Part shown: piece by piece, positions 25,582 through 34,644 of the stretch
Position numbering within the stretch: position 1 is the stretch's first letter
How the letters are laid out: the number at the start of each line of letters is the position of its first letter
Source: Thioalkalivibrio sp. AKL19
GTDB taxonomy: Bacteria > Pseudomonadota > Gammaproteobacteria > Ectothiorhodospirales > Ectothiorhodospiraceae
Reading direction: 5' to 3'
NCBI RefSeq assembly: GCF_000420165.1
Contig: NZ_ATUK01000013.1
Coordinates: 124,001-188,000, forward strand
Length of the DNA stretch: 64,000 nucleotides
Made by a program: the position numbers and the translations under genes
The notes under the pieces: model-generated
Databases searched by the model: none
What the model was told of the DNA's origin: nothing
What the model saw: only the letters and a program-made list of their open reading frames with translations

Positions 25582-27549
25582 ATGAATTTCTTCGAGCATC
25601 AGGACCGGGCGCAGCGTCGGACCCGCTGGTTGCTGTTCCTGTTCGGTCTGGCCGTGCTGGCGATCGTGCTGGTGATGAATGCGATCGTGCTGGCGCTGTT
25701 CGGCCAGGCCGAGCCGGTGGCGGCGGGCGAACCCTGGCTGACCCGGGACTTCCTGTCCCGCAATGTCGGCGTCATGGTCTGGACGACCGTGCTGACGGTG
25801 GGGCTGATCGGGCTGGGCAGTCTCTACCGCACCCTCGGCCTGCGCGATGGCGGAGGCACCGTCGCCCGCGAACTGGGCGGGACGCGCGTGGACGGGGACA
25901 CCCGCGACCCATTGCGGCGGCGCCTGATGAACGTAGTGGAGGAGATTGCCATCGCCTCCGGGGTGCCGGTGCCCGAGGTCTATGTGCTGGAGCAGGAGGC
26001 GGGCATCAACGCCTTCGCGGCCGGGTACTCACCGGATGACGCAGCCATTGCCGTGACCCGGGGAGCGCTGGAACAGCTGGATCGCGACGAGCTGCAGGGG
26101 GTGGTGGCACACGAGTTCGGGCATGTCCTGAACGGCGATATGCGCCTGAACATTCGCCTGATGGGCATGCTGTTCGGGATCCTGGTGATGGCCCTGATCG
26201 GCCAGCGCGTGCTGCTCGCCATGCGCCTGTCACGCAACAACCGCAATGCCGGCGGCATCGTCGCCGCGGGTCTGGCATTGATGGTGGTGGGTTATATCGG
26301 GCTGTTTTTCGGGCGCTGGATTCGCGCATCCGTCTCGCGCCAGCGGGAATACCTCGCGGATGCCTCGGCCGTGCAGTTCACGCGGCAACCGGATGGCATT
26401 TCGGGTGCCCTGAAGAAGATCGGTGCGGGGCAGACGGCGCTGCGCGCGGATACCGAAGAGGTCGGGCACATGCTGTTTGCTTCCGGGGCGCTGGGGCAGA
26501 TGTTCGCGACGCATCCGCCGCTGGTCCGGCGCATCCAGGCGATCGAGCCGGGGTTCGATCCGGAGGAGCTGGAGACGATCCGCGAGCAGATGGAGAAGGA
26601 TGCGCAGACCCGCCGTACGGAACAGGAGGCCCGGGCCGAGGCCGAGGCGCGCGACCGCAAGCCGGCGGCCGAGCCCGGCAACCTGTTTCTGAACCCGGGG
26701 CAGCTGATGGAGAACATTGGCGATCCGGGGCTGGCGCAGATCCTCGGGGCCGGACTCCTGGTGGCGGCGATGCCCGGGCCGCTGGAACGCGCCGCGCATT
26801 CCGATGCCTGGGGTGTGGAGGTCCTGCTCTATCTGTTGATCAGCGCCGATGCCGAGGTGCAGGACCATCAGCTGCTGCGCATTGCCGCGAGGCGGGGCGC
26901 CGAGAGTGAATCCCGGGTGCGCACGCTGCTCGATGCCGAACCAGAACTGCGCCCGGACCTGCGGATCCCGCTGCTGGAGATGAGCTTCCCGGTCGTGCGC
27001 CAGCGCCCGCGCGAGGAGCGTCAGGCGCTGGAAACGCTGATCGACGAGCTGATCCGCGCCGATGGCCGGGTGTCGGCCTTTGAATATGCCACGGGGCGCC
27101 TGCTGCGGCGTCAGCTTCGCGATCTGGATCAGCCCGCGCGTTCCCGCCCGGGCGGGCGGCAACGTCTGGATCACCTGGCCAGCCATGCCCGGGACGTCCT
27201 CGCCGTGCTTGCTCACCACGGCCATCCGGACAATCCCGAGCAGGCGCGGGCGGCCCTGCACTCGGGGCTCGTCGCCCTCGCGGTCGCGGATCCGGACGAT
27301 GACGGGATTGCGGCCGCGCTCGAGGGGGCGGCCGATGCGTCCACCTGGGCCGACGGCCTCGATCGCATACTGGAGGCACTCGATGCCCTGCGCCCGGCCG
27401 ACAAGCAGCGTCTGGTCACCGCCATGCTGGCCACGATCACCCATGGGGGAGAGACGGTGATCGCCGAGGTGGAGTTGTTGCGGGCGATCGCTGCGTCGCT
27501 GCATGTGCCGTTGCCGGTCGCGGAGATGCCTGCGGCCGAAGCGGAGTAG
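25582..27549 (+). CDS. M48-family membrane metallopeptidase with long C-terminal extension
   Basis: 655 residues, far longer than HtpX (~290). Residues ~1-320 are an M48 protease: helices near 17-40 and 63-83, zinc motif HEFGH at 177-181, further helices near 194-215 and 222-247, and a REYLADASAVQ segment supplying the third zinc ligand. The region from ~370 to 655 has no membrane helix; a stretch with LIDELIRADGRVSAFEYATG recalls TerB-like acid-Gly helices, but this is only a suggestion. It directly follows lemA and would act in membrane-protein or stress proteolysis. Confidence 0.88.
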   Translation: MNFFEHQDRAQRRTRWLLFLFGLAVLAIVLVMNAIVLALFGQAEPVAAGEPWLTRDFLSRNVGVMVWTTVLTVGLIGLGSLYRTLGLRDGGGTVARELGGTRVDGDTRDPLRRRLMNVVEEIAIASGVPVPEVYVLEQEAGINAFAAGYSPDDAAIAVTRGALEQLDRDELQGVVAHEFGHVLNGDMRLNIRLMGMLFGILVMALIGQRVLLAMRLSRNNRNAGGIVAAGLALMVVGYIGLFFGRWIRASVSRQREYLADASAVQFTRQPDGISGALKKIGAGQTALRADTEEVGHMLFASGALGQMFATHPPLVRRIQAIEPGFDPEELETIREQMEKDAQTRRTEQEARAEAEARDRKPAAEPGNLFLNPGQLMENIGDPGLAQILGAGLLVAAMPGPLERAAHSDAWGVEVLLYLLISADAEVQDHQLLRIAARRGAESESRVRTLLDAEPELRPDLRIPLLEMSFPVVRQRPREERQALETLIDELIRADGRVSAFEYATGRLLRRQLRDLDQPARSRPGGRQRLDHLASHARDVLAVLAHHGHPDNPEQARAALHSGLVALAVADPDDDGIAAALEGAADASTWADGLDRILEALDALRPADKQRLVTAMLATITHGGETVIAEVELLRAIAASLHVPLPVAEMPAAEAE

Positions 27550-27587
27550 GTGCGCCGGACGCGGGTGCGGTGCCCCGGCACGCACGG

Positions 27588-27593
27588 TATGAT
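27588..27593 (+). promoter_or_regulatory. -10 element of tRNA-Leu promoter
   Basis: TATGAT ends 11 bases before the tRNA 5' end. Immediately upstream a hairpin of GTGC and GTGCC arms (27565-27585) covers the -35 region; it may end transcription of the M48 gene. Confidence 0.5.
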
Positions 27594-27604
27594 ACGGCCG
27601 CTCC

Positions 27605-27691
27605 GGGGGCGTGGCGGAACTGGTAGACGCATCGGACTTAAAATCCGCTGGCCGCAAGGCCGTGCCGGTTCGATTCCGGCCGTCCCCACCA
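27605..27691 (+). tRNA. tRNA-Leu (anticodon TAA)
   Basis: 87 bases, class II with a long variable arm. The acceptor GGGGGCG pairs with CGTCCCC (one G-T), the D-arm is GCGGAACTGGTAGACGC, the anticodon loop is CTTAAAA (anticodon TAA), the T-arm contains GGTTCGATTCC, and CCA is encoded. The anticodon stem has one mismatch at its outer end (T/C). It reads UUA and UUG. Confidence 0.95.
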
Positions 27692-27992
27692 GAAAAAACC
27701 ATCGGTGACCGTTGGCCCCGTTTTCGGGCCCTATTTGTGGCCACGCCCTTGTGACCAACATGTCACCTGAGCCTGGGCCGCCAGGTCCGCTGGCCGAGCG
27801 CTCTTCCTCGAACTACGGAATATCCCAGGCGTCCGGCATGCGGGAGCAGAACCGCAGGGTGGCCTTGTTCTTGTGCAAACAAGAGTTCCAGCCCCTATGC
27901 TCTGCTCTGAAGCTTTGTAGTTGAGTCGCACGCAGACGAGGCCGTGGGGCCGTGGTCACGAGCGTCGCATCTGTGTCGCCCGGGAGGCCCTG
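27692..27992. other. 301-bp region between tRNA-Leu and the QueC-like gene, no gene recognised
   Basis: Short frames on both strands lack support. GC content falls toward the QueC-like gene. The hairpin GGCCCCG-TTTT-CGGGCC (about 27714-27731) may end the tRNA transcript. No copy of the tRNA 3' end (a possible att repeat) was found here or behind the QueC-like gene. Confidence 0.4.
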
Positions 27993-28763
27993 ATGAGCCG
28001 AAATCGGACAGCAATGATCGATATCCTGTGGACCGGGGGATGGGACTCGACCTTCCGCGTGCTGGATCTGCTGGCACGGCACGAGGAAATGATCCAGCCA
28101 CATTACGTGCGGGATCGAGATCGTCGATCCTGGGAGATCGAGGAGGAAACCATCGAGGCCATCCGCGGACGTGCTAACCGCCGCTTCGGGGATCGAATCC
28201 TCTTACCGAAGCGGCGGGAGAAGTCCGATATCGAGGTGCCCGAACAGGTTAAGGCCTGGTTCCGTCCCCTGAACCGACAGTTCCGCCTCGGATCGCAATA
28301 CATGTGGCTGTCGCAGTACTCCATGAGCGAGACCGGCGGTCGGCTGGAACTCTGCGTTCATGTCGATGACAAGGCACACAAGGCCATAAGCTGGGCGCAG
28401 CGCAACAGACATAACAAGGATGCCACCGAGCTGGTGGAGGCGGTGGATGGTCTGCTGCTGTCGAGGTTTCAGTTTCCAATCCTGGACGCTTCCAAAATCG
28501 GAATGCAGCGGGCAGCAAAGGAGGCCGGCTTCGACGATCTTCTGGAGCGGACCTGGTTCTGTAATCAGCCCACCCGCGATGGGCGACCGTGTGGCTTTTG
28601 CGGTCCCTGCACCTGGACGCTTGAGGAAGGCCTGGGCTACCGCATTCCCGCTGACCGGCGTTTTCGCTCCAACCTCTACCGCAGGATCGGCCGCCACTTG
28701 CCTAGCTGGCGCCTCCGCCAGGCGTTTCTGCGCAGGGTCCGGGGGCAGGACGAGGTGCGGTGA
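27993..28763 (+). CDS. QueC-like PP-loop ATPase with zinc site
   Basis: 256 residues. A PP-loop (WTGGWDST, residues 13-20) of the SGGxDS type binds ATP. C190, C200, C203 and C206 in CNQPTRDGRPCGFCGPC have the C-x9-C-x2-C-x2-C spacing of the QueC zinc site. QueC turns carboxy-deazaguanine into preQ0; QueC-like proteins also occur in polysaccharide loci and in the QatABCD and type IV CBASS defence systems. None of their partners (queD/E/F, qat genes, TGT) is adjacent. The gene stands alone beside tRNA-Leu with visibly lower GC, suggesting transfer. GGGAGG precedes the ATG at 27993. Its true product is unknown. Confidence 0.7.
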   Translation: MSRNRTAMIDILWTGGWDSTFRVLDLLARHEEMIQPHYVRDRDRRSWEIEEETIEAIRGRANRRFGDRILLPKRREKSDIEVPEQVKAWFRPLNRQFRLGSQYMWLSQYSMSETGGRLELCVHVDDKAHKAISWAQRNRHNKDATELVEAVDGLLLSRFQFPILDASKIGMQRAAKEAGFDDLLERTWFCNQPTRDGRPCGFCGPCTWTLEEGLGYRIPADRRFRSNLYRRIGRHLPSWRLRQAFLRRVRGQDEVR

Positions 28764-28768
28764 CGCCA

Positions 28769-28787
28769 AGACGGAACGTTTCCGTCT
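28769..28787. other. Hairpin after the QueC-like gene
   Basis: Perfect 8-bp arms AGACGGAA and TTCCGTCT flank a 3-base loop, 6 bp past the stop codon. There is no T-run, so it is a weak or Rho-assisted terminator at best, or a protein-binding palindrome. Confidence 0.4.
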
Positions 28788-28878
28788 GGGAAGCGGTCTT
28801 GTGCGGGCGCTTGACCGTTTCCGTTCGCCGGCCGATGACGCATAGTAGAATCCTCTGCGAGGCCCAAAAAGACGCGGC

Positions 28879-31131
28879 ATGAGCCCACCCCCGGACACGA
28901 CAAAAGAATCGGATGCCCGCGCGGCCACGTCTTCGACGCGGGTCCGAACCACCGAGCCTCATGTCACGGGCTCGGTGGTCGCGGCGCTTCTTGCGGGGGC
29001 ACTGTTCGCGTTGCTGTTCCTGGCGATCGACCACGGCTGGAAGCAGCAGATGGCCGAACGCTATCAGCAGACCCTCGCGACCGAGGCGAACAGCCTCCGC
29101 TCGCGCCTGGAAAGTGTGCTCAACGCCTCGGTGCACGCGACGATCGGGCTTGCCGCCTACGCCTATGTGCATCCGGAGCTGAACGAGGACGAGTTTGCCC
29201 GTGCCGCGGAGCGGCTGTATCGCGGGCAGCCCGAGTTGATTCGATCCCTGACCCTGGCACGCGGCGAGATCCTCGAACTGGTCTACCCGCGTGAGGGCAA
29301 CGAGGACGCTATCGGGCTCAATCTGGCCCGGCATCCGCAGCAGTCCGCCTCCTTCCATCGAGTGCTGGAGAGTCGCGAGACCGTCGTCGCAGGGCCCTGG
29401 CCGCTGGCCCAGGGCGGACGCGGGCTCCTGGTGCGGGCCCCAGTCCTGACCGAGCCGGAAGACGTATCCGCCCCGGGCAATCCATGGAGCCTGTCGAGCA
29501 TCGCGCTGGACTTCGACACCCTGTTGCAGCAGGCCGGCCTCGATCCGGGACCCGGCGGGCTGCAGGTGGCTCTGCGTGGCCGGGACGGTACCGGTGCCGA
29601 GGGCGAGGTTTTCTACAACCCCGGCGACATCGATGTCGCCGGCGCGCCGCTGGAATTCGATGTGAACTTTGCCGGCGGGCAGTGGGGCATGGTGGCCGAA
29701 CCGCTTCCGAGCCCGTCGGCGACGGCCCGGCCTGCGGCATGGTGGGTGCTGGGGGTGGTGGGAGTGGTGGCGGTCAGCGGCTACACCTTCCGCATCGGGC
29801 AGGGCATGCGTCAACGCCGGGACGCCCTGACGCGCTATCAGGCGCTGGTCAATCGCCTGGAGGACGCGACGCTGGTGGTCGCCGGGCGACGGATCCTGTG
29901 GGCGAATCCGGCCTTCGAGCGCATGACCGGGGTGGCGCCAACACCTGGCCAGCCCCTTTCCACGCTGGACGTGATCCACCCCGACGACCGTGCGCGCCTG
30001 CCGCCGGAGCTGGACTTCTCCAGTGCCGACGTGCCGCAGGAACCCCGTGGGCGCGAGATCCGTGTGCGGGTGTCGGGTGGGGACCAGCGTTTCCATCTGT
30101 TGCGCTGGGTGCCGATCGACTGGGAGGGGCAACGGGCTTCTCTGCTGAGTTTTGTCGATGTGCACGAAAATCGGATGCTGTTCAATGCCCTCAGCGAGGC
30201 GCGCGATCTGCAGGACGCGCTGTTCGAGGCCATGCCGGGTGATGCCCTCGTGATTGACGAGGACGGGCTGGTGTTGCGCGTGTTCGGGGAGGCCCGACGA
30301 GGCCGCGACCCGCGCACCTCTGCCGCGGGGCACAGCCTCCCGGAGCTGCTGCCGGACGAGGTGGCCCGGCGCTTCTCGAGTCTCGTGCAGCGGGCATTGC
30401 GCGAAGGCCGGATGCAGGAGATCCAGTACCGCCTCCACGCCAGTGCGTTTCACGGGGGTGACCCCGCCGTCGCGCCGGAGGAAACGCGCTGGTACGAGGC
30501 GCGCGTACGGCCGATTCACACGCCGTTTGAAGGCACGTCCGCGGTGGTCTGGCACGCCCTGGACGTGACCGAACGCAAAAAGCTCGAGGATCGCATGCAG
30601 GCCCTCGCCTGGGAGGATCCATTGACGGGGACGGCCAACCGCGCCGCGCTGGAGCGAGCGTTCCCGCGGCTGGCCGCGCGGGCGGATCGCAAGGAAGGCC
30701 AGCTGGCCCTGCTGTTCATCGATCTGGACCGCTTCAAGCCGGTGAACGACCAGTACGGCCACGCGGTGGGGGACGATCTGCTGCGCCAGCTGGCCCGGCG
30801 CCTGGCCGGCAGTCTGCGCCCGGATGACCTGCTGGTTCGTCTGGGGGGCGACGAGTTCATCGTGCTGAGTGCTCCCCTGCATCGGCCGGAGGAGGCGCGG
30901 GGCCTGGTGGAACGCCTGCGGCAGGCATTCAGCGCGCCCTTCGAGCTGCATCCCGGTCACATGGAGGCGGTGGAACAGTCCTTGTCCTGCAGCATTGGCG
31001 TCGCGTTCTATCCACGAGACGGCCAGCGTCTCGCGGACCTGATGATGGCGGCGGATCACGCGATGTATCGCGTCAAGGCCGCCGCCCGCGATGCCGTGGC
31101 CTACGCCTCGGAGGAACCGCCCGGGCCCTGA
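28879..31131 (+). CDS. CHASE-PAS-PAS-GGDEF diguanylate cyclase
   Basis: 750 residues. A helix at about 32-50 and another near 285-306 enclose a periplasmic CHASE-type domain (LRSRLESVLNASVHATIGLAAY, FARAAERLYRGQPEL, NGLARH-like core). Two PAS-like regions follow (~320-430, ~440-565) and a GGDEF domain from ~575. LGGDEF is intact and the inhibitory I-site RPDD (RxxD) is complete, so feedback-controlled diguanylate cyclase activity is expected. No EAL domain follows. Its 3' end overlaps the 3' end of mnmC by 31 bp on the opposite strand. Confidence 0.9.
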   Translation: MSPPPDTTKESDARAATSSTRVRTTEPHVTGSVVAALLAGALFALLFLAIDHGWKQQMAERYQQTLATEANSLRSRLESVLNASVHATIGLAAYAYVHPELNEDEFARAAERLYRGQPELIRSLTLARGEILELVYPREGNEDAIGLNLARHPQQSASFHRVLESRETVVAGPWPLAQGGRGLLVRAPVLTEPEDVSAPGNPWSLSSIALDFDTLLQQAGLDPGPGGLQVALRGRDGTGAEGEVFYNPGDIDVAGAPLEFDVNFAGGQWGMVAEPLPSPSATARPAAWWVLGVVGVVAVSGYTFRIGQGMRQRRDALTRYQALVNRLEDATLVVAGRRILWANPAFERMTGVAPTPGQPLSTLDVIHPDDRARLPPELDFSSADVPQEPRGREIRVRVSGGDQRFHLLRWVPIDWEGQRASLLSFVDVHENRMLFNALSEARDLQDALFEAMPGDALVIDEDGLVLRVFGEARRGRDPRTSAAGHSLPELLPDEVARRFSSLVQRALREGRMQEIQYRLHASAFHGGDPAVAPEETRWYEARVRPIHTPFEGTSAVVWHALDVTERKKLEDRMQALAWEDPLTGTANRAALERAFPRLAARADRKEGQLALLFIDLDRFKPVNDQYGHAVGDDLLRQLARRLAGSLRPDDLLVRLGGDEFIVLSAPLHRPEEARGLVERLRQAFSAPFELHPGHMEAVEQSLSCSIGVAFYPRDGQRLADLMMAADHAMYRVKAAARDAVAYASEEPPGP

Positions 31132-32972
31132 TCCGCATGCCGGGCGGGGTCGAGACGTGCCGCGGTGGCGGCCTCCAGGGGCTCGATCAGTCCCAGTAGA
31201 TGGTCGGCCAGCCATTCGGCCGCCAGGGGGGCATACAACAGGCCCCGAGAGCCGTGAGCAAGGTTCAGCAGGATACGTCCGTGCCGGTCCAGCCGGCTGC
31301 GGCCGACGAGCGGCAGGCGGTCCCGCACGACGGCCCGTTCGCCGGCCCAGTGGTCCAGAACCTGGATGGCTTCGGCATGCTCGAGGCCCGGAACCCAGGC
31401 AAGGTGGCGCAGGTTCGCCGCATCGTCCTCGGCGAGGGGGGAGCGGTCGCGGGCCTCGCCAGCGCCCTCCGTGCGGCGGTACGTCGCGCCGATCCAGGCG
31501 CTGGTGCCCGGCCCCGGGATGCAGTAGCCCTGACCGGTGGCAACGTATCCGCCCCAGTCGGGCAGGGGGGCTGCAATGCGGGTCATCTGTCCGGTAACGG
31601 TCGAGATCGTGGCCTGTTCCGGACACAGGGATGTCCCGCAACCGGCGGCATTGGCCAGGACGACGGCGTCGAACGCCTCCGTCCCCGCCGGGGTCTCCAG
31701 GCGCACGCCACCGTCCGGTACGGTTCCCGGCTCGACCCCGGTCACTGGCTCCGGTCGCACGGGCGGCAGGTCACGGGCCAGGGCGCGACACAGGGCCGCC
31801 ATGTCCACCGCTAGGCCCTGCGGGTAGTAAAGATGGGGCGCATCGGCGCAGCGCGGCCCCTCCGGGTCGAATAGCAGACCGGTCGCCGCATGGCCGGCCT
31901 TGCGCAGCCGCGTGACGCGTTTCTGGCCGTGGGCGCTGATCCCGTGGAAGGCCACCCCCGATGCCAGGCGAAGCGTCTCGCGGGTTGTGCCTTCCAGCTC
32001 GTCGATCAGGGCACGGGTGCGGCGCATGCCCGCCAGGGCGATATCGTTCAGCTCGGTGTCCCGGGGATGGAGGTTCGGCAGCAGCACGGCGGCCGGGTTG
32101 CCGGAGGCACCCCCGGCGACGCCGTCCGGGTCGAAGATTGTCGTGCGGATACCGCGCCGCTGCAGGGCATGCGCCGTGGCGAGCCCGGCGAGGCCGGCGC
32201 CCACCAGTGCGACATGCCGAGCGTCATGGGCGACAGGGAAGGGCGGTTCCGCCGGTGGGCCCTGGAAAGTTCCGGTCAGGCGTTCGCGCTTGTGCCCGTG
32301 GCCGGCCACCCGCTGGACCGTGAATCCGACGGCTTCCAGATCGCGCCGGACCTGGCCCGCCGCGGTGTAGGTCCCGAACGTCGCCCCGGGCGCGGACAGC
32401 CGCGCCACCTGGCGGAAGACGCCGGTGTTCCAGAGTGCGGGGTTGCTGCGGGGCGCGAAGCCATCGAGGAACCAGGCGTCGATGTAGCCCCGGACCTGGG
32501 CCAGCAGGGGAGCCGCATCGCCGAGGCCAAGGGTCAGCACCGCCCGGGCCCCCGGAAACTCGATGCGGTGCAGTCCCGGAACCGGTGGCGGGTACTGCTC
32601 GCGCAGGGCCCGGCTGTCGGGATCATCCAGCCCCAGATGACGATGCAGCGTGGCAAGGTCTTCCGGCGAGAGCGGGTGGGCCTCCAGGCTCAGCAGCGAC
32701 AAAAAGGCGTCGCGTGGCGCGTACTGCCGCCATTGGTCCAGTGTCTGCAGGAGGTTCAGGCCGGTGCCGAAGCCGGTCTCGCCGATGGCGAAGTGCCGGC
32801 ATCCCGCGAAACGTCCGGGCAGCCGGTTGGCTTCGATGAAGACCTCCTGGACCTCGGCCCGGGGGTCCCGGGAGCCGAAATAGCCGTCGCCGTAGTCGAC
32901 AGCATAGGGCATGCCGTCACGCCATTCGAGGCGTGCCCAGTCGAGGATCGGGCGCGGAGAGTGGGAGGTCAC
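31101..32972 (-). CDS. mnmC: Bifunctional tRNA modification enzyme MnmC
   Basis: 623 residues. The N-terminal ~250 residues are a methyltransferase (GETGFGTGLNLLQT, FLDGFAPRSNPALW), the C-terminal part an FAD-dependent oxidoreductase (VALVGAGLAGLATAHAL dinucleotide motif near 255). The enzyme turns cmnm5(s2)U34 into nm5 and then mnm5(s2)U34 in tRNA. GTG start; the MnmC N-terminal region (ILDWARLEWRDGMPYAVDYG) needs a start at or before this codon, while the M in DGMPY would be too short. Its 3' end overlaps the diguanylate cyclase gene. MnmA, which makes the s2 part of the same nucleoside, is encoded at 51 kb. Confidence 0.93.
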   Translation of the reverse strand: MTSHSPRPILDWARLEWRDGMPYAVDYGDGYFGSRDPRAEVQEVFIEANRLPGRFAGCRHFAIGETGFGTGLNLLQTLDQWRQYAPRDAFLSLLSLEAHPLSPEDLATLHRHLGLDDPDSRALREQYPPPVPGLHRIEFPGARAVLTLGLGDAAPLLAQVRGYIDAWFLDGFAPRSNPALWNTGVFRQVARLSAPGATFGTYTAAGQVRRDLEAVGFTVQRVAGHGHKRERLTGTFQGPPAEPPFPVAHDARHVALVGAGLAGLATAHALQRRGIRTTIFDPDGVAGGASGNPAAVLLPNLHPRDTELNDIALAGMRRTRALIDELEGTTRETLRLASGVAFHGISAHGQKRVTRLRKAGHAATGLLFDPEGPRCADAPHLYYPQGLAVDMAALCRALARDLPPVRPEPVTGVEPGTVPDGGVRLETPAGTEAFDAVVLANAAGCGTSLCPEQATISTVTGQMTRIAAPLPDWGGYVATGQGYCIPGPGTSAWIGATYRRTEGAGEARDRSPLAEDDAANLRHLAWVPGLEHAEAIQVLDHWAGERAVVRDRLPLVGRSRLDRHGRILLNLAHGSRGLLYAPLAAEWLADHLLGLIEPLEAATAARLDPARHADQGPGGSSEA

Positions 32973-32988
32973 GGGTCCGGAAAAGCCG

Positions 32989-33014
32989 GCGGAGCGCAGG
33001 GTTCTGCGCTCCGC
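32989..33014 (-). terminator. Hairpin terminator after the M23 endopeptidase gene
   Basis: Perfect 11-bp arms GCGGAGCGCAG and CTGCGCTCCGC with a 4-base loop; on the minus strand the stem is followed by CGGCTTTTCC, a short T-run. It sits just ahead of the mnmC start and would separate the two genes. Confidence 0.6.
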
Positions 33015-33045
33015 GAGCGGTACAGGGAGTGGACGGGTCAGTTCG

Positions 33046-34545
33046 TCAGCGCGTCAGTTCGTCGAACGAGGTAAAGGCAACCTGCTGGTTCCGAACCCCG
33101 TTGTCGAGTTGTGCCAGCAGGGTCTGGCTGATGGACTTGAAACGGTCGAGCTCGTCGCCTTCCAGGGCATCGCTTTCCGGGAGCTCCACGCGCATCGGGT
33201 TCTGCGGCCGGCTGTTCACGTGAATCTCGTAATGCAGGTGAGGCCCGGTGCTGCGCCCGGTGTTGCCGGACAGCGCGATGCGGTCGCCGCGTTCCACGGT
33301 CTGGCCGGGGCGCACCAGCTGACGGTCCAGGTGCAGGTAGCGCGTGGAATAGCCCTGGCCGTGTTCGATGACGATAAAGCGTCCGGCGTAGGGATGGTTC
33401 TCCACGCGGGTGACGCGGCCATCGGCCGGGGCCAGGATCGGGGTGCCCACCGGCATGGCGAAGTCTGTCCCGTGGTGCGGGGCGACCCGCCCGGTGACCG
33501 GGTGGCGACGGCGCGGGTTGAAGCTGGAGCTGATGCGGTAGTTTCCGGCAAACGGTCGGCGATCAAACGGCGGAAGAAGGCTCTCGCCCTCGGGGGTGTA
33601 GAACCGCCCGTTGACGTTGCGCGCGGCGCGGATCTCGATGCGTTCGCCCTCGTAGTCGAAGGCGAGCAGGCGCAGATTGTGCGGGGTATCGTCGCCCACC
33701 AGGGTTTCCTGTTCCACCAGCAGCGTGAACTGGTCCCCGGTGCGGGCGTGCGTGCGCACCGGCAGGTAGCGGTCCAGGAGCACGGCGAGGGCGTTGGCGG
33801 CCCCCGGCGAAATATCGGCGCGTTCGGTCAGGGCCGAGGCGATGTTGCCGTCGATCTCCGCGTTGATGATCAGGTGACTGACCTCGCGACCGTTCTCGAC
33901 TTCCGCGCGCTCGAAGTCCCAGCCATCGGCCTCGCGGATCCATTCGTGTCCGCTGGCGCGAGAGGTCCACAGGCGCATGCGGGTCAGGTAGCCCTCGTCG
34001 TCCACCTGCCATTCGATCTCCTGGCCGGGACGCACCCGGTTCAGGATCGAGGCGTTGTCGTCATCGTCCAGCAGCCGGTAGAGCGTCGCGAGCGGGAGAT
34101 CCCATTCGCGCTCCCAGAGGCCGGTCAGGCGCTCGCCGTCCTTCAGGGTATGACTGTGCCACTCGTCATCGGTGGCCTCGGCCTCGGAGACCGAATCGGC
34201 GTCACCATCGAGATCGAAGGTCTCGTACGAGGTGGGGGCCTCGGCATCGGGGTCGACGGTGGTGTCGTCAAAGCCGGGGGCGGGCTCGTCCATCATGTCG
34301 GTGGCGAACGCGACGGTCTGTGCGCCCTTGTCGAGCGATGCCGGGCTGATGCCGGCCCCGCCGGCCGGGTGGTCGGCCTGCGCCAGCGACAGTTTGGCGT
34401 TGGGGAGCGGGTTGCCGGCACCGATCGGGAGCGGCTGGGAGGTCTCGGCAGGCTGGGAGGCGAGCAGGAGGCTGGTCCCCACCAGGATGGCGAGTCCGGC
34501 GGTGCCCGCCAGAAAGAAATGCGATGTCTTTCTGCTGTAACCCAT
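33046..34545 (-). CDS. M23 peptidoglycan endopeptidase, MepM-like
   Basis: 499 residues. An N-terminal helix (9-29) anchors or exports it. A long acidic segment (50-110) leads to an OapA/LysM-like region (HTLKDGERLTGLWEREWDLPL), then an M23 domain near the C-terminus with HHGTDF (zinc His, Asp) and HLHYEIHVN (HxH). The family cuts cross-links or cell-wall peptides to allow growth. The chosen ATG is preceded by AAGGG. The overall order matches MepM of E. coli, though the name stands on domains only. It ends at a strong hairpin before mnmC. Confidence 0.88.
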   Translation of the reverse strand: MGYSRKTSHFFLAGTAGLAILVGTSLLLASQPAETSQPLPIGAGNPLPNAKLSLAQADHPAGGAGISPASLDKGAQTVAFATDMMDEPAPGFDDTTVDPDAEAPTSYETFDLDGDADSVSEAEATDDEWHSHTLKDGERLTGLWEREWDLPLATLYRLLDDDDNASILNRVRPGQEIEWQVDDEGYLTRMRLWTSRASGHEWIREADGWDFERAEVENGREVSHLIINAEIDGNIASALTERADISPGAANALAVLLDRYLPVRTHARTGDQFTLLVEQETLVGDDTPHNLRLLAFDYEGERIEIRAARNVNGRFYTPEGESLLPPFDRRPFAGNYRISSSFNPRRRHPVTGRVAPHHGTDFAMPVGTPILAPADGRVTRVENHPYAGRFIVIEHGQGYSTRYLHLDRQLVRPGQTVERGDRIALSGNTGRSTGPHLHYEIHVNSRPQNPMRVELPESDALEGDELDRFKSISQTLLAQLDNGVRNQQVAFTSFDELTR

Positions 34546-34572
34546 ATGGCCCTTGCCCCGGAGAGTTTCCGC

Positions 34573-34578
34573 TTTATA
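34573..34578 (-). promoter_or_regulatory. Candidate -10 element for the M23 endopeptidase gene
   Basis: TATAAA on the minus strand lies 28-33 bases before the ATG, with an AT-rich stretch (TTTATTG, AAAAAA) upstream, unusual for this GC-rich DNA. The -35 match is poor. Confidence 0.35.
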
Positions 34579-34644
34579 CCACGTTTTTTCGGGCAATAAA
34601 CACCGTCCGCCGGAGCGCGCGGGCCGTTTCGCCGCCGAGGTTCC

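Noticed and set aside
27993-28763. A QatABCD or type IV CBASS operon
   Set aside because: Only a QueC-like gene is present; no ATPase, nuclease, cyclase or TGT neighbour.
27605-28800. A tRNA-integrated island with att repeat
   Set aside because: No integrase and no repeat of the tRNA-Leu 3' end was found downstream; only the lower GC of one gene supports transfer.
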